A stretch of DNA of 64,000 bases, taken from positions 372,001 through 436,000 of the forward strand of contig NZ_JAGWCB010000006.1 of the NCBI RefSeq assembly GCF_020387415.1. Direction: 5' to 3'. The first letter of the stretch is position 1; every line of letters begins with the position of its first letter. The translations under genes were made by a program, and so were the position numbers. Source of the DNA: Ideonella benzenivorans. Its GTDB lineage: Bacteria; Pseudomonadota; Gammaproteobacteria; Burkholderiales; Burkholderiaceae_C. The notes under the pieces were generated by a model. It was given only the letters and a program-made list of their open reading frames with translations, was not told the DNA's origin and made no database searches. Shown here in pieces: positions 40,800 through 49,466 of this stretch.

Positions 40800-42458
40800 A
40801 TGGCCTGGCAGCAGATCTACGACCCCTTCGGCAACATGTTCATCTCCACCGCCCTGGCCGCCGTGCCGGTGGTGGTGATGCTGGTGGCCCTGGGCTTCTT
40901 CCACATCAAGGCGCACATTGCCGCCGGCATGGGCCTGGCCGCCGCCTTTTGCGTGGCCGTGTTCGGCTACGGCATGCCGGCCGGCCTGGCCGGCAACGCG
41001 GCCATCTACGGCGGGCTGACCGGCCTGCTGCCGATCGGCTGGATCGTTCTGAACATCATCTTTCTGCAGCAGCTGGCCGAGGGCAACGGCAGCTTCAAGG
41101 TGCTGCAGGACTCGCTCTCGGGCATCACCGAGGACCGGCGCCTGCAGCTGCTGCTGATCGCCTTCTGCTTCGGCGCCTTCTTCGAGGGCGCGGCGGGCTT
41201 CGGCACCCCGGTGGCGGTGACGGCCGGCATCCTGATCGGCCTGGGCTTCTCGCCACTGGCCGCCTCGGGTCTGTCGCTGATCGCGAACACCGCGCCGGTG
41301 GCCTTCGGCGCGCTGGGCACACCGGTCATCACGCTGGCCAAGGTGCATGGCTACGACCTGATGGAAGTGACGGCCATGATCGGCCGCCAGTTGCCCTTCT
41401 TCTCGCTGCTGGTGCCGTTCTGGCTGATCTGGGCCTTTGCCGGCCGCAAGGCGATGATGGAGATCTGGCCCGCCATCCTGGTGACCGGCCTGTCGTTTGC
41501 CATTCCGCAGTACCTGGTGTCGAACTTCATCGGCCCCGAGCTGGTGGACATCATCGCCGCGCTGGTGTCGATGGTGGCGCTGGTGAGCTTCCTGAAGGTC
41601 TGGCAACCCAAGAAGATCTGGACCTCGCCCTCGCTGAAGGGCCATGAGCAGGACGGCGGCGAGCCGCCGCGCCCCAAGACCATGGTGGCCTACAGCAGCC
41701 AGGAGCTGCTGCGCGCCTGGACGCCCTGGCTGATCCTGACGGTCTTTGTCTTCGTCTGGGGCCTGCCGCCGGTGAAGGACTACCTCAACAGCCTGTTCCT
41801 GGCCAAGTTCCCGATCGAGGGGCTGAACAACCTGGTCGAGAAGGTGCCGCCGGTTGTCAACAGCCCGCACAAGGAGGCGGCCGTCTATGTGCTGAACCTG
41901 CTGTCGGCCACCGGCACCGGCATCCTGCTGTCGGCCATCGTGGGCGCCTTCGTGATGGGCTACGGCCCGGTGGCCATCGTCAAGACCTTCCTGCGCACGC
42001 TCTGGCTGGTGCGCATGTCGCTCGTGACCATCGTGCTGATGCTGGCGCTGGGCACGCTGACCCGCTTCTCGGGCACCGACACCACGCTGGGCCTGGCCTT
42101 TGCCAACACCGGTGTGCTCTACCCCTTCTTCGGTACCCTGATGGGCTGGCTGGGCGTGGCGATGACCGGCTCCGACACCGCGTCCAACGTGCTGTTTGGC
42201 GGCATGCAGAAGGTGGCGGCCGACCAGCTGGGCCTGAACCCCAACCTGATGGGCGCGGCCAACAGCTCGGGCGGCGTGATGGGCAAGATGATCGACGCGC
42301 AGTCCATCGTCGTGGCCTCCACCGCCACCCGCTGGTTCAACCATGAAGGCGACATCCTGCGCTACGTGTTCTTCCACTCGGTGGCGCTGGCCTGTCTGGT
42401 GGGCCTGTTCGTGACGCTGCAGGCCTATGTGCCGCCGTTCACGCTGATGGTGCATTGA
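40800..42458 (+). CDS. lctP: L-lactate/glycolate permease family transporter
   Basis: A 552-residue inner-membrane proton symporter of the LctP/LldP/GlcA family. About 12-14 hydrophobic helices are visible, with family blocks GAFFEGAAGFGTPVAVTAG, GALGTPVITLAKV, FSGTDTTLGLAFANTG and AANSSGGVMGKMIDAQS. Being first in an operon with glycolate oxidase subunits it likely carries glycolate (GlcA role) and/or lactate. The ATG at 40800 has GAGGAG upstream; in-frame codons back to 40641 cover the hairpin and are rejected. Confidence 0.94.
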   Translation: MAWQQIYDPFGNMFISTALAAVPVVVMLVALGFFHIKAHIAAGMGLAAAFCVAVFGYGMPAGLAGNAAIYGGLTGLLPIGWIVLNIIFLQQLAEGNGSFKVLQDSLSGITEDRRLQLLLIAFCFGAFFEGAAGFGTPVAVTAGILIGLGFSPLAASGLSLIANTAPVAFGALGTPVITLAKVHGYDLMEVTAMIGRQLPFFSLLVPFWLIWAFAGRKAMMEIWPAILVTGLSFAIPQYLVSNFIGPELVDIIAALVSMVALVSFLKVWQPKKIWTSPSLKGHEQDGGEPPRPKTMVAYSSQELLRAWTPWLILTVFVFVWGLPPVKDYLNSLFLAKFPIEGLNNLVEKVPPVVNSPHKEAAVYVLNLLSATGTGILLSAIVGAFVMGYGPVAIVKTFLRTLWLVRMSLVTIVLMLALGTLTRFSGTDTTLGLAFANTGVLYPFFGTLMGWLGVAMTGSDTASNVLFGGMQKVAADQLGLNPNLMGAANSSGGVMGKMIDAQSIVVASTATRWFNHEGDILRYVFFHSVALACLVGLFVTLQAYVPPFTLMVH

Positions 42459-42505
42459 GCCCCGGCCGGCGGCGGGATTGCCCCGCTGCCGGTCACAGCT
42501 GTTTT

Positions 42506-42550
42506 GCCGGCCGGGCCGCGTTCTTCCCGAGGGCAACGCGGCCGGCCGGC
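42506..42550. promoter_or_regulatory. Long GC hairpin between lctP and glcD
   Basis: Arms GCCGGCCG-G-GCCGCGTT and AACGCGGC-CGGCCGGC pair over 16 bp with one bulged G; loop 12 nt. It lies 47 bp after lctP and 71 bp before glcD. No U run. It could uncouple lctP from the glc genes (attenuation or mRNA processing). Confidence 0.5.
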
Positions 42551-42621
42551 GGTACAGTCTTCGGGCTGCCCATGTCCCCTTTGTCGGCCCTTCGGCCTTG
42601 CCGAACCGCCCCCTCGCGACC

Positions 42622-44133
42622 ATGACGACCCCCCTGACCGACGCTCCTTCCGTTTCCCTGGACTCCGCCCGGCGTGCGGCGCGCCAGTCCGAGGTGGTGG
42701 CCGCACTGCGCGCGGTGCTGCCGGCCCACGCGCTGCTGTGGCAGAGCGAGGAGACCACTCCCTACGAATGCGATGGCCTGTCGGCCTACCGCCAGCGCCC
42801 GCTGGCCGTGGCCTTGCCGGAAACCGGCGAGCAGGTGGCCGCGGTGCTGCGGGTCTGCCATGGCCTGGGCGTGCCGGTGGTGGCGCGCGGCGCGGGCACC
42901 GGCCTGTCCGGGGGCGCCATGCCCAACCCGGACGGCGTGACGCTGGCGCTGGCCAAGTTCAACCGCATCCTGCAGATCGACAAGGCCAGCCGCACCGCGG
43001 TGGTCCAGTGCGGGGTGCGCAACCTCGCGATCTCCGAGGCGGTGGCGCCGCTGGGCCTGTACTACGCGCCCGATCCGTCCAGCCAGATCGCCTGCACCAT
43101 CGGCGGCAACGTGGCCGAGAACTCCGGCGGCGTGCACTGCCTGAAGTACGGCCTGACCGTCCACAACGTGCTCAAGGTCAAGGGCTACACCGTCGAGGGC
43201 GATCCGGTGGAGTTCGGTGGCGACGCCTACGACGCGCCCGGCCTGGACCTGCTGGCGGTGCTGGTGGGCAGCGAGGGCATGCTGGCCGTGGTCACCGAGG
43301 TCACGGTCAAGCTCACGCCCAAGCCGCAGGTGGCGCGCTGCATCATGGCCAGCTTCCCGGACGTGCGTTCGGCCGGCGAGGCGGTGGCCGCCATCATCGC
43401 CGCGGGCATCATCCCGGCTGGGCTGGAGATGATGGACCAGCCGATGACCGCCGCGGTCGAGGCCTTCGTCCATGCCGGCTATGACCTGGATGCGGCCGCC
43501 ATCCTGCTGTGCGAGAGCGACGGCACGCCCGAGGAGGTGGAGGAGGAGATCGGCCGCATGAAGGCGGTGCTGGCCGGGGCCGGCGCCACCCGCATGGAGG
43601 TCAGCCAGGACGAGGCCCAGCGCCTGAGGTTCTGGAGCGGGCGCAAGAACGCCTTCCCGGCCTCGGGCCGCATCAGCCCCGACTACATGTGCATGGACTC
43701 GACCATCCCGCGCAAGCGCCTGGCCGACATCCTGCTGGCCATCGCCGAGATGGAGAAGAAGTACCAGCTGCGTTGCTGCAACGTCTTCCACGCCGGCGAC
43801 GGCAACCTGCACCCGCTGATCCTCTTCGATGCCAACGACCCCGACCAGCTGCACCGCTGCGAGCTGTTCGGCGCCGACATCCTGGAGACCAGCGTCGCGA
43901 TGGGCGGCACGGTGACGGGCGAGCACGGCGTGGGCGTGGAAAAGCTCAACTCGATGTGCGTGCAGTTCAGCCCCGAGGAGCGGGCCCAGATGTTCGCCCT
44001 CAAGGCCGCCTTCGACCCGGCGGGCGGACTCAACCCCGGCAAGGTGTTGCCCACGCTGCACCGCTGCGCCGAATACGGCCGCATGCATGTGAAGAAGGGC
44101 CTGCTGCCCTTCCCCGAACTGGAGCGTTTCTGA
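42622..44133 (+). CDS. glcD: Glycolate oxidase FAD subunit
   Basis: The 503-residue FAD-binding subunit that oxidises glycolate (or D-lactate) to the 2-oxo acid. VAO-type FAD motif VPVVARGAGTGLSGGA, CTIGGNVAENSGG and the C-terminal GTVTGEHGVG are present. The catalytic/metal histidines lie in HAGDGNLHPL. The ATG at 42622 is the family start. The operon continues with glcE (2-bp gap), two LrgAB genes and glcF. Confidence 0.95.
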   Translation: MTTPLTDAPSVSLDSARRAARQSEVVAALRAVLPAHALLWQSEETTPYECDGLSAYRQRPLAVALPETGEQVAAVLRVCHGLGVPVVARGAGTGLSGGAMPNPDGVTLALAKFNRILQIDKASRTAVVQCGVRNLAISEAVAPLGLYYAPDPSSQIACTIGGNVAENSGGVHCLKYGLTVHNVLKVKGYTVEGDPVEFGGDAYDAPGLDLLAVLVGSEGMLAVVTEVTVKLTPKPQVARCIMASFPDVRSAGEAVAAIIAAGIIPAGLEMMDQPMTAAVEAFVHAGYDLDAAAILLCESDGTPEEVEEEIGRMKAVLAGAGATRMEVSQDEAQRLRFWSGRKNAFPASGRISPDYMCMDSTIPRKRLADILLAIAEMEKKYQLRCCNVFHAGDGNLHPLILFDANDPDQLHRCELFGADILETSVAMGGTVTGEHGVGVEKLNSMCVQFSPEERAQMFALKAAFDPAGGLNPGKVLPTLHRCAEYGRMHVKKGLLPFPELERF

Positions 44134-44135
44134 CC

Positions 44136-45248
44136 GTGGCCGAACCAACGACCCAAGACCCCGCGCTGGCCCATCTGGTGGCCCGGGTGCGCGAGGCGGC
44201 CGAGCGCCACCAGCCGCTGTGCATCCGCGGCAGTGGCAGCAAGGATTTCTACGGCGGCCCGCTGATCGGCGAGCCGCTGCCGCTGGGCGAGCTGCGCGGC
44301 ATCTCGTCCTACGAGCCCACCGAGCTGGTGGTGACGGCGCGCGCCGGCACACCGCTGGCCGAGCTGGAGGCCGCGCTGGCCGAGAAGGGCCAGTGGCTGC
44401 CCTTTGAGCCGCCGCGCTTCGAGCACACGCCGGGCGGCGGCACCGTGGGCGGCATGGTGGCGACCGGCCTGGCCGGCCCGGCGCGGGCCGCGCTGGGCGG
44501 GGTGCGCGACTACATGCTGGGCGCCACGCTGCTCAACGGCCAGGCCGAGCTGCTGAGCTTCGGCGGCCAGGTGATGAAGAACGTGGCCGGCTACGACGTC
44601 TCGCGCATGCTGGCGGGCTCCATGGGCGTGCTGGGCGTGATCTGCGAGGTCTCGCTCAAGGTGCTGCCGGTGCCGCCGGCCAGCGCCACGCTGCGCTTCG
44701 ACCTGGACCAGGTCAATGCCCTCAAGCGGGTCAACGACTGGGCCGGCCAGCCGCTGCCGCTGCAGGCCAGCGCCTGGTGGGAAGGCGCGCTGGTCGTCCG
44801 CCTGGGCGGCGCCGCGGCGGCGGTCGGGTCGGCGGCGCAGAAGCTGGGCGGCGAGCTGATCGACCCGGCCCTGGCGGCGCGCTTCTGGACGGATCTGCGC
44901 GACCAGCGCGACGAGTTCTTCAGCACCGCCCGCGCGGCGGTGGCCGACGGGGCCGTGCTCTGGCGTTTGTCGGTGGCGCCCACCGCGCCCAAGATCGCCC
45001 TGGCCGGCGACACTCTGATCGAGTGGGGCGGCGGTTGCCGCTGGCTGGTGAGCCGCGACAGCGCCGAGACCGTGCGCGCCGCCGCGCAGGATGCGCGCGG
45101 CCATGCCACCGCCTGGTGGGGCGGCGAGCGCGGCGGCGAGGTCTTCAGCCCGCTGTCGCCGGCCCTGCTGCGCATCCACCACCGGCTCAAGCAGGCCTTC
45201 GACCCGGCGGGCATCTTCAACCGCCAGCGCCTGCACCCGGCGTTCTGA
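44136..45248 (+). CDS. glcE: Glycolate oxidase FAD-binding subunit GlcE
   Basis: A 370-residue subunit related to GlcD but lacking the full catalytic C-terminal domain. FAD-binding sequences IRGSGSKDFYGG, TARAGTPLAELEA and GGGTVGGMVATGLAGP, plus MKNVAGYDVSRM, match GlcE. The GTG at 44136 lies 2 bp after the glcD stop. GlcE, GlcD and GlcF form the membrane-associated enzyme. Confidence 0.93.
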   Translation: MAEPTTQDPALAHLVARVREAAERHQPLCIRGSGSKDFYGGPLIGEPLPLGELRGISSYEPTELVVTARAGTPLAELEAALAEKGQWLPFEPPRFEHTPGGGTVGGMVATGLAGPARAALGGVRDYMLGATLLNGQAELLSFGGQVMKNVAGYDVSRMLAGSMGVLGVICEVSLKVLPVPPASATLRFDLDQVNALKRVNDWAGQPLPLQASAWWEGALVVRLGGAAAAVGSAAQKLGGELIDPALAARFWTDLRDQRDEFFSTARAAVADGAVLWRLSVAPTAPKIALAGDTLIEWGGGCRWLVSRDSAETVRAAAQDARGHATAWWGGERGGEVFSPLSPALLRIHHRLKQAFDPAGIFNRQRLHPAF

Positions 45249-45260
45249 CGGAGACCGCCC

Positions 45261-45635
45261 GTGCCGCTGCTGCAAGGCTTCGCCCTTCTGCTGCTGAGCC
45301 AGTCGGCCGGCGAGGCGCTGGTGCGCCTGCTGGGCCTGCCGTTGCCGGCGCCGGTGCTGGGCGCGGTGCTGCTGCTGGGCCTGCTGCGCTGGGCGCCGCT
45401 GCAGGGGCCGGTGGGCGTGGCGGCCAACGGCCTGCTGGGCCATCTGTCGCTGCTGTTCGTGCCGGTGGGCGTGGGTGTCATCACCCATCTGGACCTGCTG
45501 GGCGCCTATGGCGTGCACATGCTGCTGGCCATCGTGCTGTCCACCTGGCTGGGCCTGGCGGTGACGGCGCTGGTGCTGCGCGCGCTGCTGCCGGCCGGCG
45601 ACGAGGGTGACGAGATCGGGGAGACGGGCCGATGA
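45261..45635 (+). CDS. LrgA/CidA-family membrane protein
   Basis: A 124-residue four-helix membrane protein. The LrgA pattern is visible: hydrophobic start GFALLLLSQSAGE, LPLPAPVLGAVLLL, then LLFVPVGVGVI. It overlaps the LrgB gene by 4 bp. LrgA/LrgB pairs were first named as holin/antiholin-like proteins, but Bacillus PftAB carries pyruvate and the plant fusion PLGG1 is the chloroplast glycolate/glycerate transporter. Location inside the glycolate oxidase operon points to glycolate or glyoxylate/glycerate transport. Confidence 0.88.
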   Translation: MPLLQGFALLLLSQSAGEALVRLLGLPLPAPVLGAVLLLGLLRWAPLQGPVGVAANGLLGHLSLLFVPVGVGVITHLDLLGAYGVHMLLAIVLSTWLGLAVTALVLRALLPAGDEGDEIGETGR

Positions 45636-46351
45636 GCTCCTTCGTCGAACTCTGGGTCTACCTGTCCGCCACGCCGCTGTTCGGCCTGACCGCGACCGTC
45701 TCGGCCTATGTGCTGGCGCAGATGATGAGCCACCGGCTGGGCCACCCGCCGCTGGCCAACCCGGTGTTGTGGACGGTGCTGGCCCTGTCGCTGCTGTTGC
45801 TGCTCACCGGCACCTCCTACCCCAGCTACTTCTCCGGTGCGCAGTTCATCCACTTCCTGCTGGGCCCCGCGGTGGTGGCCCTGGCCTGGCCCATGTGGCA
45901 GCGCCGGGCCCAGCTGCGCGCCCGCTGGGTGCCGCTGCTGCTGGCGGCGCTGACCGGCGGGGCGGTGGCCGCGCTCAGCGCGGTGTTGATCGGCCATGCG
46001 CTGGGCCTGCCGCGCGAGGTGCTGGCCTCGCTGGCGCCCAAGTCGGTCACCGCGCCGGTGGCCATGGGCATTGCCGAGCGCCTGGGGGGCATTCCCGCGC
46101 TGGCGGCGGTGGCGGCCCTGATCACCGGCCTGACCGGCGCGCTGACCGGCAAGTTCCTGTTCGACGCCCTGGGCGTGCGCAGCCAGGCGCCCCGCGGTTT
46201 TGCGCTGGGCACGGCCGCCCATGGCATCGGCGCGGCGCGCGCCCTGCAGGAGCATCCCGAGGCCGGGGCCTACGCCGGCCTGGCCCTGGGGCTGCAGGCC
46301 TTGCTGGCGGCGCTGCTGCTGCCGCTGGCCGCGCGCTGGCTGGCCTTCTGA
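45632..46351 (+). CDS. LrgB/CidB-family membrane protein
   Basis: A 239-residue membrane protein with about seven helices. LrgB signatures are HFLLGPAVVALAWPMW, LAPKSVTAPVAMGIAE and GTAAHGIGAARAL. It is the partner of the preceding LrgA-like protein. The pair lies between glcE and glcF, so it is not a general lysis-control system placed by chance: codon usage and spacing fit the operon. Confidence 0.9.
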   Translation: MSSFVELWVYLSATPLFGLTATVSAYVLAQMMSHRLGHPPLANPVLWTVLALSLLLLLTGTSYPSYFSGAQFIHFLLGPAVVALAWPMWQRRAQLRARWVPLLLAALTGGAVAALSAVLIGHALGLPREVLASLAPKSVTAPVAMGIAERLGGIPALAAVAALITGLTGALTGKFLFDALGVRSQAPRGFALGTAAHGIGAARALQEHPEAGAYAGLALGLQALLAALLLPLAARWLAF

Positions 46352-46373
46352 ATCGACGACCGAGTTTTCTCTC

Positions 46374-47663
46374 ATGCAAACCCATCTCGCCCCCGAATTC
46401 GCCGGCACGCCCGAAGGCGAGGCCGCCGAGGCCATCCTGCGCCAGTGCGTGCACTGCGGCTTCTGCACCGCCACCTGTCCCACCTACCAGCTGCTGGGGG
46501 ACGAGCTCGACGGCCCGCGTGGCCGCATCTACCTGATGAAGCAGGTGCTCGAAGGCGCGCCGGTGACCGTCACCACCCAGGCCCACCTGGACCGCTGCCT
46601 GACCTGCCGCAACTGCGAAAGCACCTGCCCCAGCGGCGTGCAGTACGGCCGGCTGGTCGAGATCGGCCGCCAGGTGGTGGACGAGCGGGTGCAGCGCCCG
46701 GCCGGCCAGCGCGCGGTGCGCTGGCTGCTGCGCGAGGGGCTGACCTCCTCGGCCTTCGCGCCGGCCATTGCCGTGGGCCGCGCGCTGCGCCCGTTGCTGC
46801 CGGCCAAGCTGCAGGCCAAGGTCACCCCGGCCCCTGGCAAGGATGCCCACCGCTGGCCGACCCGCAGCCACCCGCGCAAGGTGCTGATGCTGATGGGCTG
46901 CGTGCAGCCCACGCTGATGCCCAACATCAACTCGGCCACCGCGCGGGTGCTGGACGCCGCGGGCATCCAGACCGTGGTGGCCGACGAGGCCGGCTGTTGC
47001 GGCGCCATCCGCGACCACCTGGGCGACCACACCGGGGCCCTGGCCGACATGCGGCGCAACATCGACGCCTGGTGGCCGATGGTCGAGGGCCTGACCGAAA
47101 CCGGCCAGGTCGAGGCCATCGTGATGAACGCCAGCGGCTGCGGCCTGTCGGTGAAGGAATACGGCCTGGCCCTGGCGGCCGACCCGGCCTACGCCGAGAA
47201 GGCCCGCCGCATCAGCGCCCTGACCCGGGATGTGAGCGAACTGCTGCCCGACCTGGTGTCGCGGCTGCAGCCGCTGCTGGCCCGTGCCCGCGCGCGCCGC
47301 AACGAGCCGGCCGACGCGCCGCCGCTGCCGCTGGCCTACCACCCGCCCTGCACGCTGCAGCATGGCCAGCGCCTGCGCGGCGGGGTGGAGACCCACCTGG
47401 CCGCGCTGGGCTTCGACGTGCGCACCGCGCCGGTGGACGCCCACCTGTGCTGCGGCTCGGCCGGCACCTACTCGGTGCTGCAGCCCGCGCTGTCGACCGC
47501 GCTGCGCGACCGCAAGCTCAAGGCTCTGGCGCCGGTTCGGGCCGAGACGGTGGTGTCGGCCAACATCGGCTGCATCCAGCACCTGGCCTCCGCCAGCGAG
47601 CGGCCGGTGCGGCATTGGATCGAGGTGCTGGACGAGGCACTGGACGAACGCCCCCGGGCCTGA
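46374..47663 (+). CDS. glcF: Glycolate oxidase iron-sulfur subunit
   Basis: A 429-residue subunit with two 4Fe-4S motifs near the N-terminus, CVHCGFCTATCPTY and CLTCRNCESTCPSG, and two CCG (cysteine-rich) domains (DEAGCCGAI, LCCGSAGTYSVLQP). It passes electrons from GlcDE to the quinone pool. The ATG at 46374 starts 22 bp after LrgB; earlier in-frame codons overlap LrgB. Confidence 0.95.
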   Translation: MQTHLAPEFAGTPEGEAAEAILRQCVHCGFCTATCPTYQLLGDELDGPRGRIYLMKQVLEGAPVTVTTQAHLDRCLTCRNCESTCPSGVQYGRLVEIGRQVVDERVQRPAGQRAVRWLLREGLTSSAFAPAIAVGRALRPLLPAKLQAKVTPAPGKDAHRWPTRSHPRKVLMLMGCVQPTLMPNINSATARVLDAAGIQTVVADEAGCCGAIRDHLGDHTGALADMRRNIDAWWPMVEGLTETGQVEAIVMNASGCGLSVKEYGLALAADPAYAEKARRISALTRDVSELLPDLVSRLQPLLARARARRNEPADAPPLPLAYHPPCTLQHGQRLRGGVETHLAALGFDVRTAPVDAHLCCGSAGTYSVLQPALSTALRDRKLKALAPVRAETVVSANIGCIQHLASASERPVRHWIEVLDEALDERPRA

Positions 47664-47688
47664 CAGGGGCGAGGCCGGCCCCTACACT
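47660..47688 (+). promoter_or_regulatory. Promoter of the GST gene
   Basis: CTGACA (47660-47665), a 17-bp spacer and TACACT (47683-47688). It overlaps the glcF stop codon and starts 62 bp before the GST ATG. Confidence 0.5.
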
Positions 47689-47721
47689 GGTCGGCCCTCC
47701 TCTTTGCACTGGACCCTCGCC

Positions 47722-48342
47722 ATGCAACTCATTGGCATGCTGGATTCGCCCTATGTGCGCCGCGTCGCGGTGTCGCTGCAGCTGCTGGGCATTCCGTTCG
47801 AGCACCATTCCATCTCGGTCTTCCGTCAGAAGGCCGAGTTCGAGGCCATCAACCCGCTGGTCAAGGCGCCCACGCTGGTGACCGATGACGGCACGGTGCT
47901 GATGGACTCCAGCCTGATCCTGGACCATTTGCCGCTGATCGTCGGCACCCCGCTGGCCCGGCCGCTGATGCCCAGCGAGCCGGTCGCCGCGCGTCAATGC
48001 CTGCGCGTGCTGGGCCTGGCCCTGGCCGCCTGTGAGAAGACGGTGCAGATCGTCTACGAGATGCAGCTGCGCCCGCCCGAGCACCGGCACGGCCCCTGGC
48101 TGGACCGGGTCAGCGAGCAGGCTCAGCGCGCCTTTGCGCTGCTGGAGGCCGAGATGACGGCCCACCCGCTGGCCATGGGCACGCCCCACATCCAGCAGGA
48201 CGGCATCACGGCCGCGGTGGCGTGGAGCTTTGCCAACCTGGTGCTGCCGGGCCGCTTCGATGCGCTCGCCCACCCGGCACTCGCCGCCCACACGGCCGAG
48301 GCCGAGGGGCTGGCGGCCTTCCGCGCCTGTCCGCAAACCTGA
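47722..48342 (+). CDS. Glutathione S-transferase
   Basis: A 206-residue cytosolic GST. The thioredoxin-like N-terminal domain has the active-site region MLDSPYVRRVAVSL (Ser after the first strand), the cis-Pro block KAPTLVTDDG and the DSSLIL glutathione-binding motif. The C-terminal helical domain contains DGITAAVAWSF. Preceded by its own promoter. Substrate unknown. Confidence 0.9.
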   Translation: MQLIGMLDSPYVRRVAVSLQLLGIPFEHHSISVFRQKAEFEAINPLVKAPTLVTDDGTVLMDSSLILDHLPLIVGTPLARPLMPSEPVAARQCLRVLGLALAACEKTVQIVYEMQLRPPEHRHGPWLDRVSEQAQRAFALLEAEMTAHPLAMGTPHIQQDGITAAVAWSFANLVLPGRFDALAHPALAAHTAEAEGLAAFRACPQT

Positions 48343-48369
48343 CCGAACGGCGCAGCCGGGCCCGCGGCG

Positions 48370-49257
48370 TCACAGCCGGGCCTCCATCCAGGGGCCCATG
48401 GCCCGGCCCAGCTTGGCGTAGCCCGCGCGGGTCAGGTGGATTTCGTTGACCCAGTCGCCCGAGGGCTGGGTGCTGCCCGGCTGGGCCGGGGTCAGCGGCA
48501 CGGCCGCGCTGTCGAACACCTGCACCTGGGGCAGGGTGGGCGCGCTGTCCAGCCACAGCCGGCGCAGGCGCTCGAACAGCCGGTCCGACACCGCCTGCCG
48601 GTCGACCACCGGGATGCCGAAGGCCTCGAAGGCGGGCCACAGCCAACCCTGCGGGGCGGTCAGCACGCCGCAGGGCCGCACCACCGGCGCGCTGTAGGTG
48701 TGCAGCAGCAGCGGCACGCCCCGGTTCATGCCCTGGTCGCGCCGCTGCACCAGCTCGGTCAGGTTGCTCACCAGGTAGCCGGCCAGGCGCTGCCAGCCGG
48801 GCTCGCTCAGGTAGCGCTCCGGGCCCGTCACGCCGGGGTGGACCTGCGCGGCCTCGGCGGGGGTCAGCAGCAGGCGCTCGTCCCAGGCGGCGGCGTGGCC
48901 GTCCCGGTGGCGGGGGCGTTGCTGCGCGGCGGCGATCAGGTCGTTGCCCCCGGCCGAGAGCAGGATGCCCTCCCATCGGCTGGCGAAGTTGGGGTAGCGC
49001 AGCAGGCGGTCGAAATGCGGGTCGTGCACATGGTCCACCATCTGCACCAGGGTGTCGCCGGGATAGGCGCAGTTGATGACCACGGTCGACTGCGTGACCT
49101 TCAGGTTCAGCAGCAGGTTGCTGCTGCGAAACGGGTTGAGCGCGCCGATCGTGAACCAGGAATCGCCCTCGGCCAGCAGCCGGCGGCCGTAGCCGCCCAG
49201 GTCGGGGGGATTGGCGCCGAACAGCGTGTCGGCCGGGATGACGGTCAGGGTGTCCAT
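48370..49257 (-). CDS. SGNH/GDSL-family hydrolase
   Basis: A 295-residue SGNH hydrolase without signal peptide. Block I is LAEGDSWFT (S33), block II contributes NCAYPGDT, block III is LLSAGGND, and block V is DWVNEIHLT, where the usual Asp of DxxH reads Asn two residues earlier (NEIH). The ATG at 49257 is chosen; the frame extends further but without homology. It is convergent with GST. An esterase or lipase-like role in the cytoplasm is inferred. Confidence 0.8.
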   Translation of the reverse strand: MDTLTVIPADTLFGANPPDLGGYGRRLLAEGDSWFTIGALNPFRSSNLLLNLKVTQSTVVINCAYPGDTLVQMVDHVHDPHFDRLLRYPNFASRWEGILLSAGGNDLIAAAQQRPRHRDGHAAAWDERLLLTPAEAAQVHPGVTGPERYLSEPGWQRLAGYLVSNLTELVQRRDQGMNRGVPLLLHTYSAPVVRPCGVLTAPQGWLWPAFEAFGIPVVDRQAVSDRLFERLRRLWLDSAPTLPQVQVFDSAAVPLTPAQPGSTQPSGDWVNEIHLTRAGYAKLGRAMGPWMEARL

Positions 49258-49466
49258 CGTGACTCCAGCAGAGAGGACCAGCGCTGCATGATGCGTCGGT
49301 CCGGCAGGTCCGGCGTCACCCCGGCAGGGGACGGTGGCCCCCTCGAAAACCGGCAACCTGTCACACCCGGAGCCATTGGTGCACTGCATCCATGGGTTGC
49401 ACCCAGGCCCGGCGTGGGCGGCGGCGGCCTAGCGTGCGCAGACCCCTGTGTCCCAAGGAGCCGACC

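Noticed and set aside
45261-46351. Holin/antiholin lysis-control function for the LrgAB pair
   Set aside because: No lytR/cidR regulator is nearby; the genes sit inside a glycolate oxidase operon, which fits carboxylate transport better.
49378-49403. Inverted repeat GGTGCA/TGCACC in the gap before the dGTPase-like gene
   Set aside because: The stem is only 6 bp with a 14-nt loop and has no other support; such pairs are expected by chance in GC-rich DNA.
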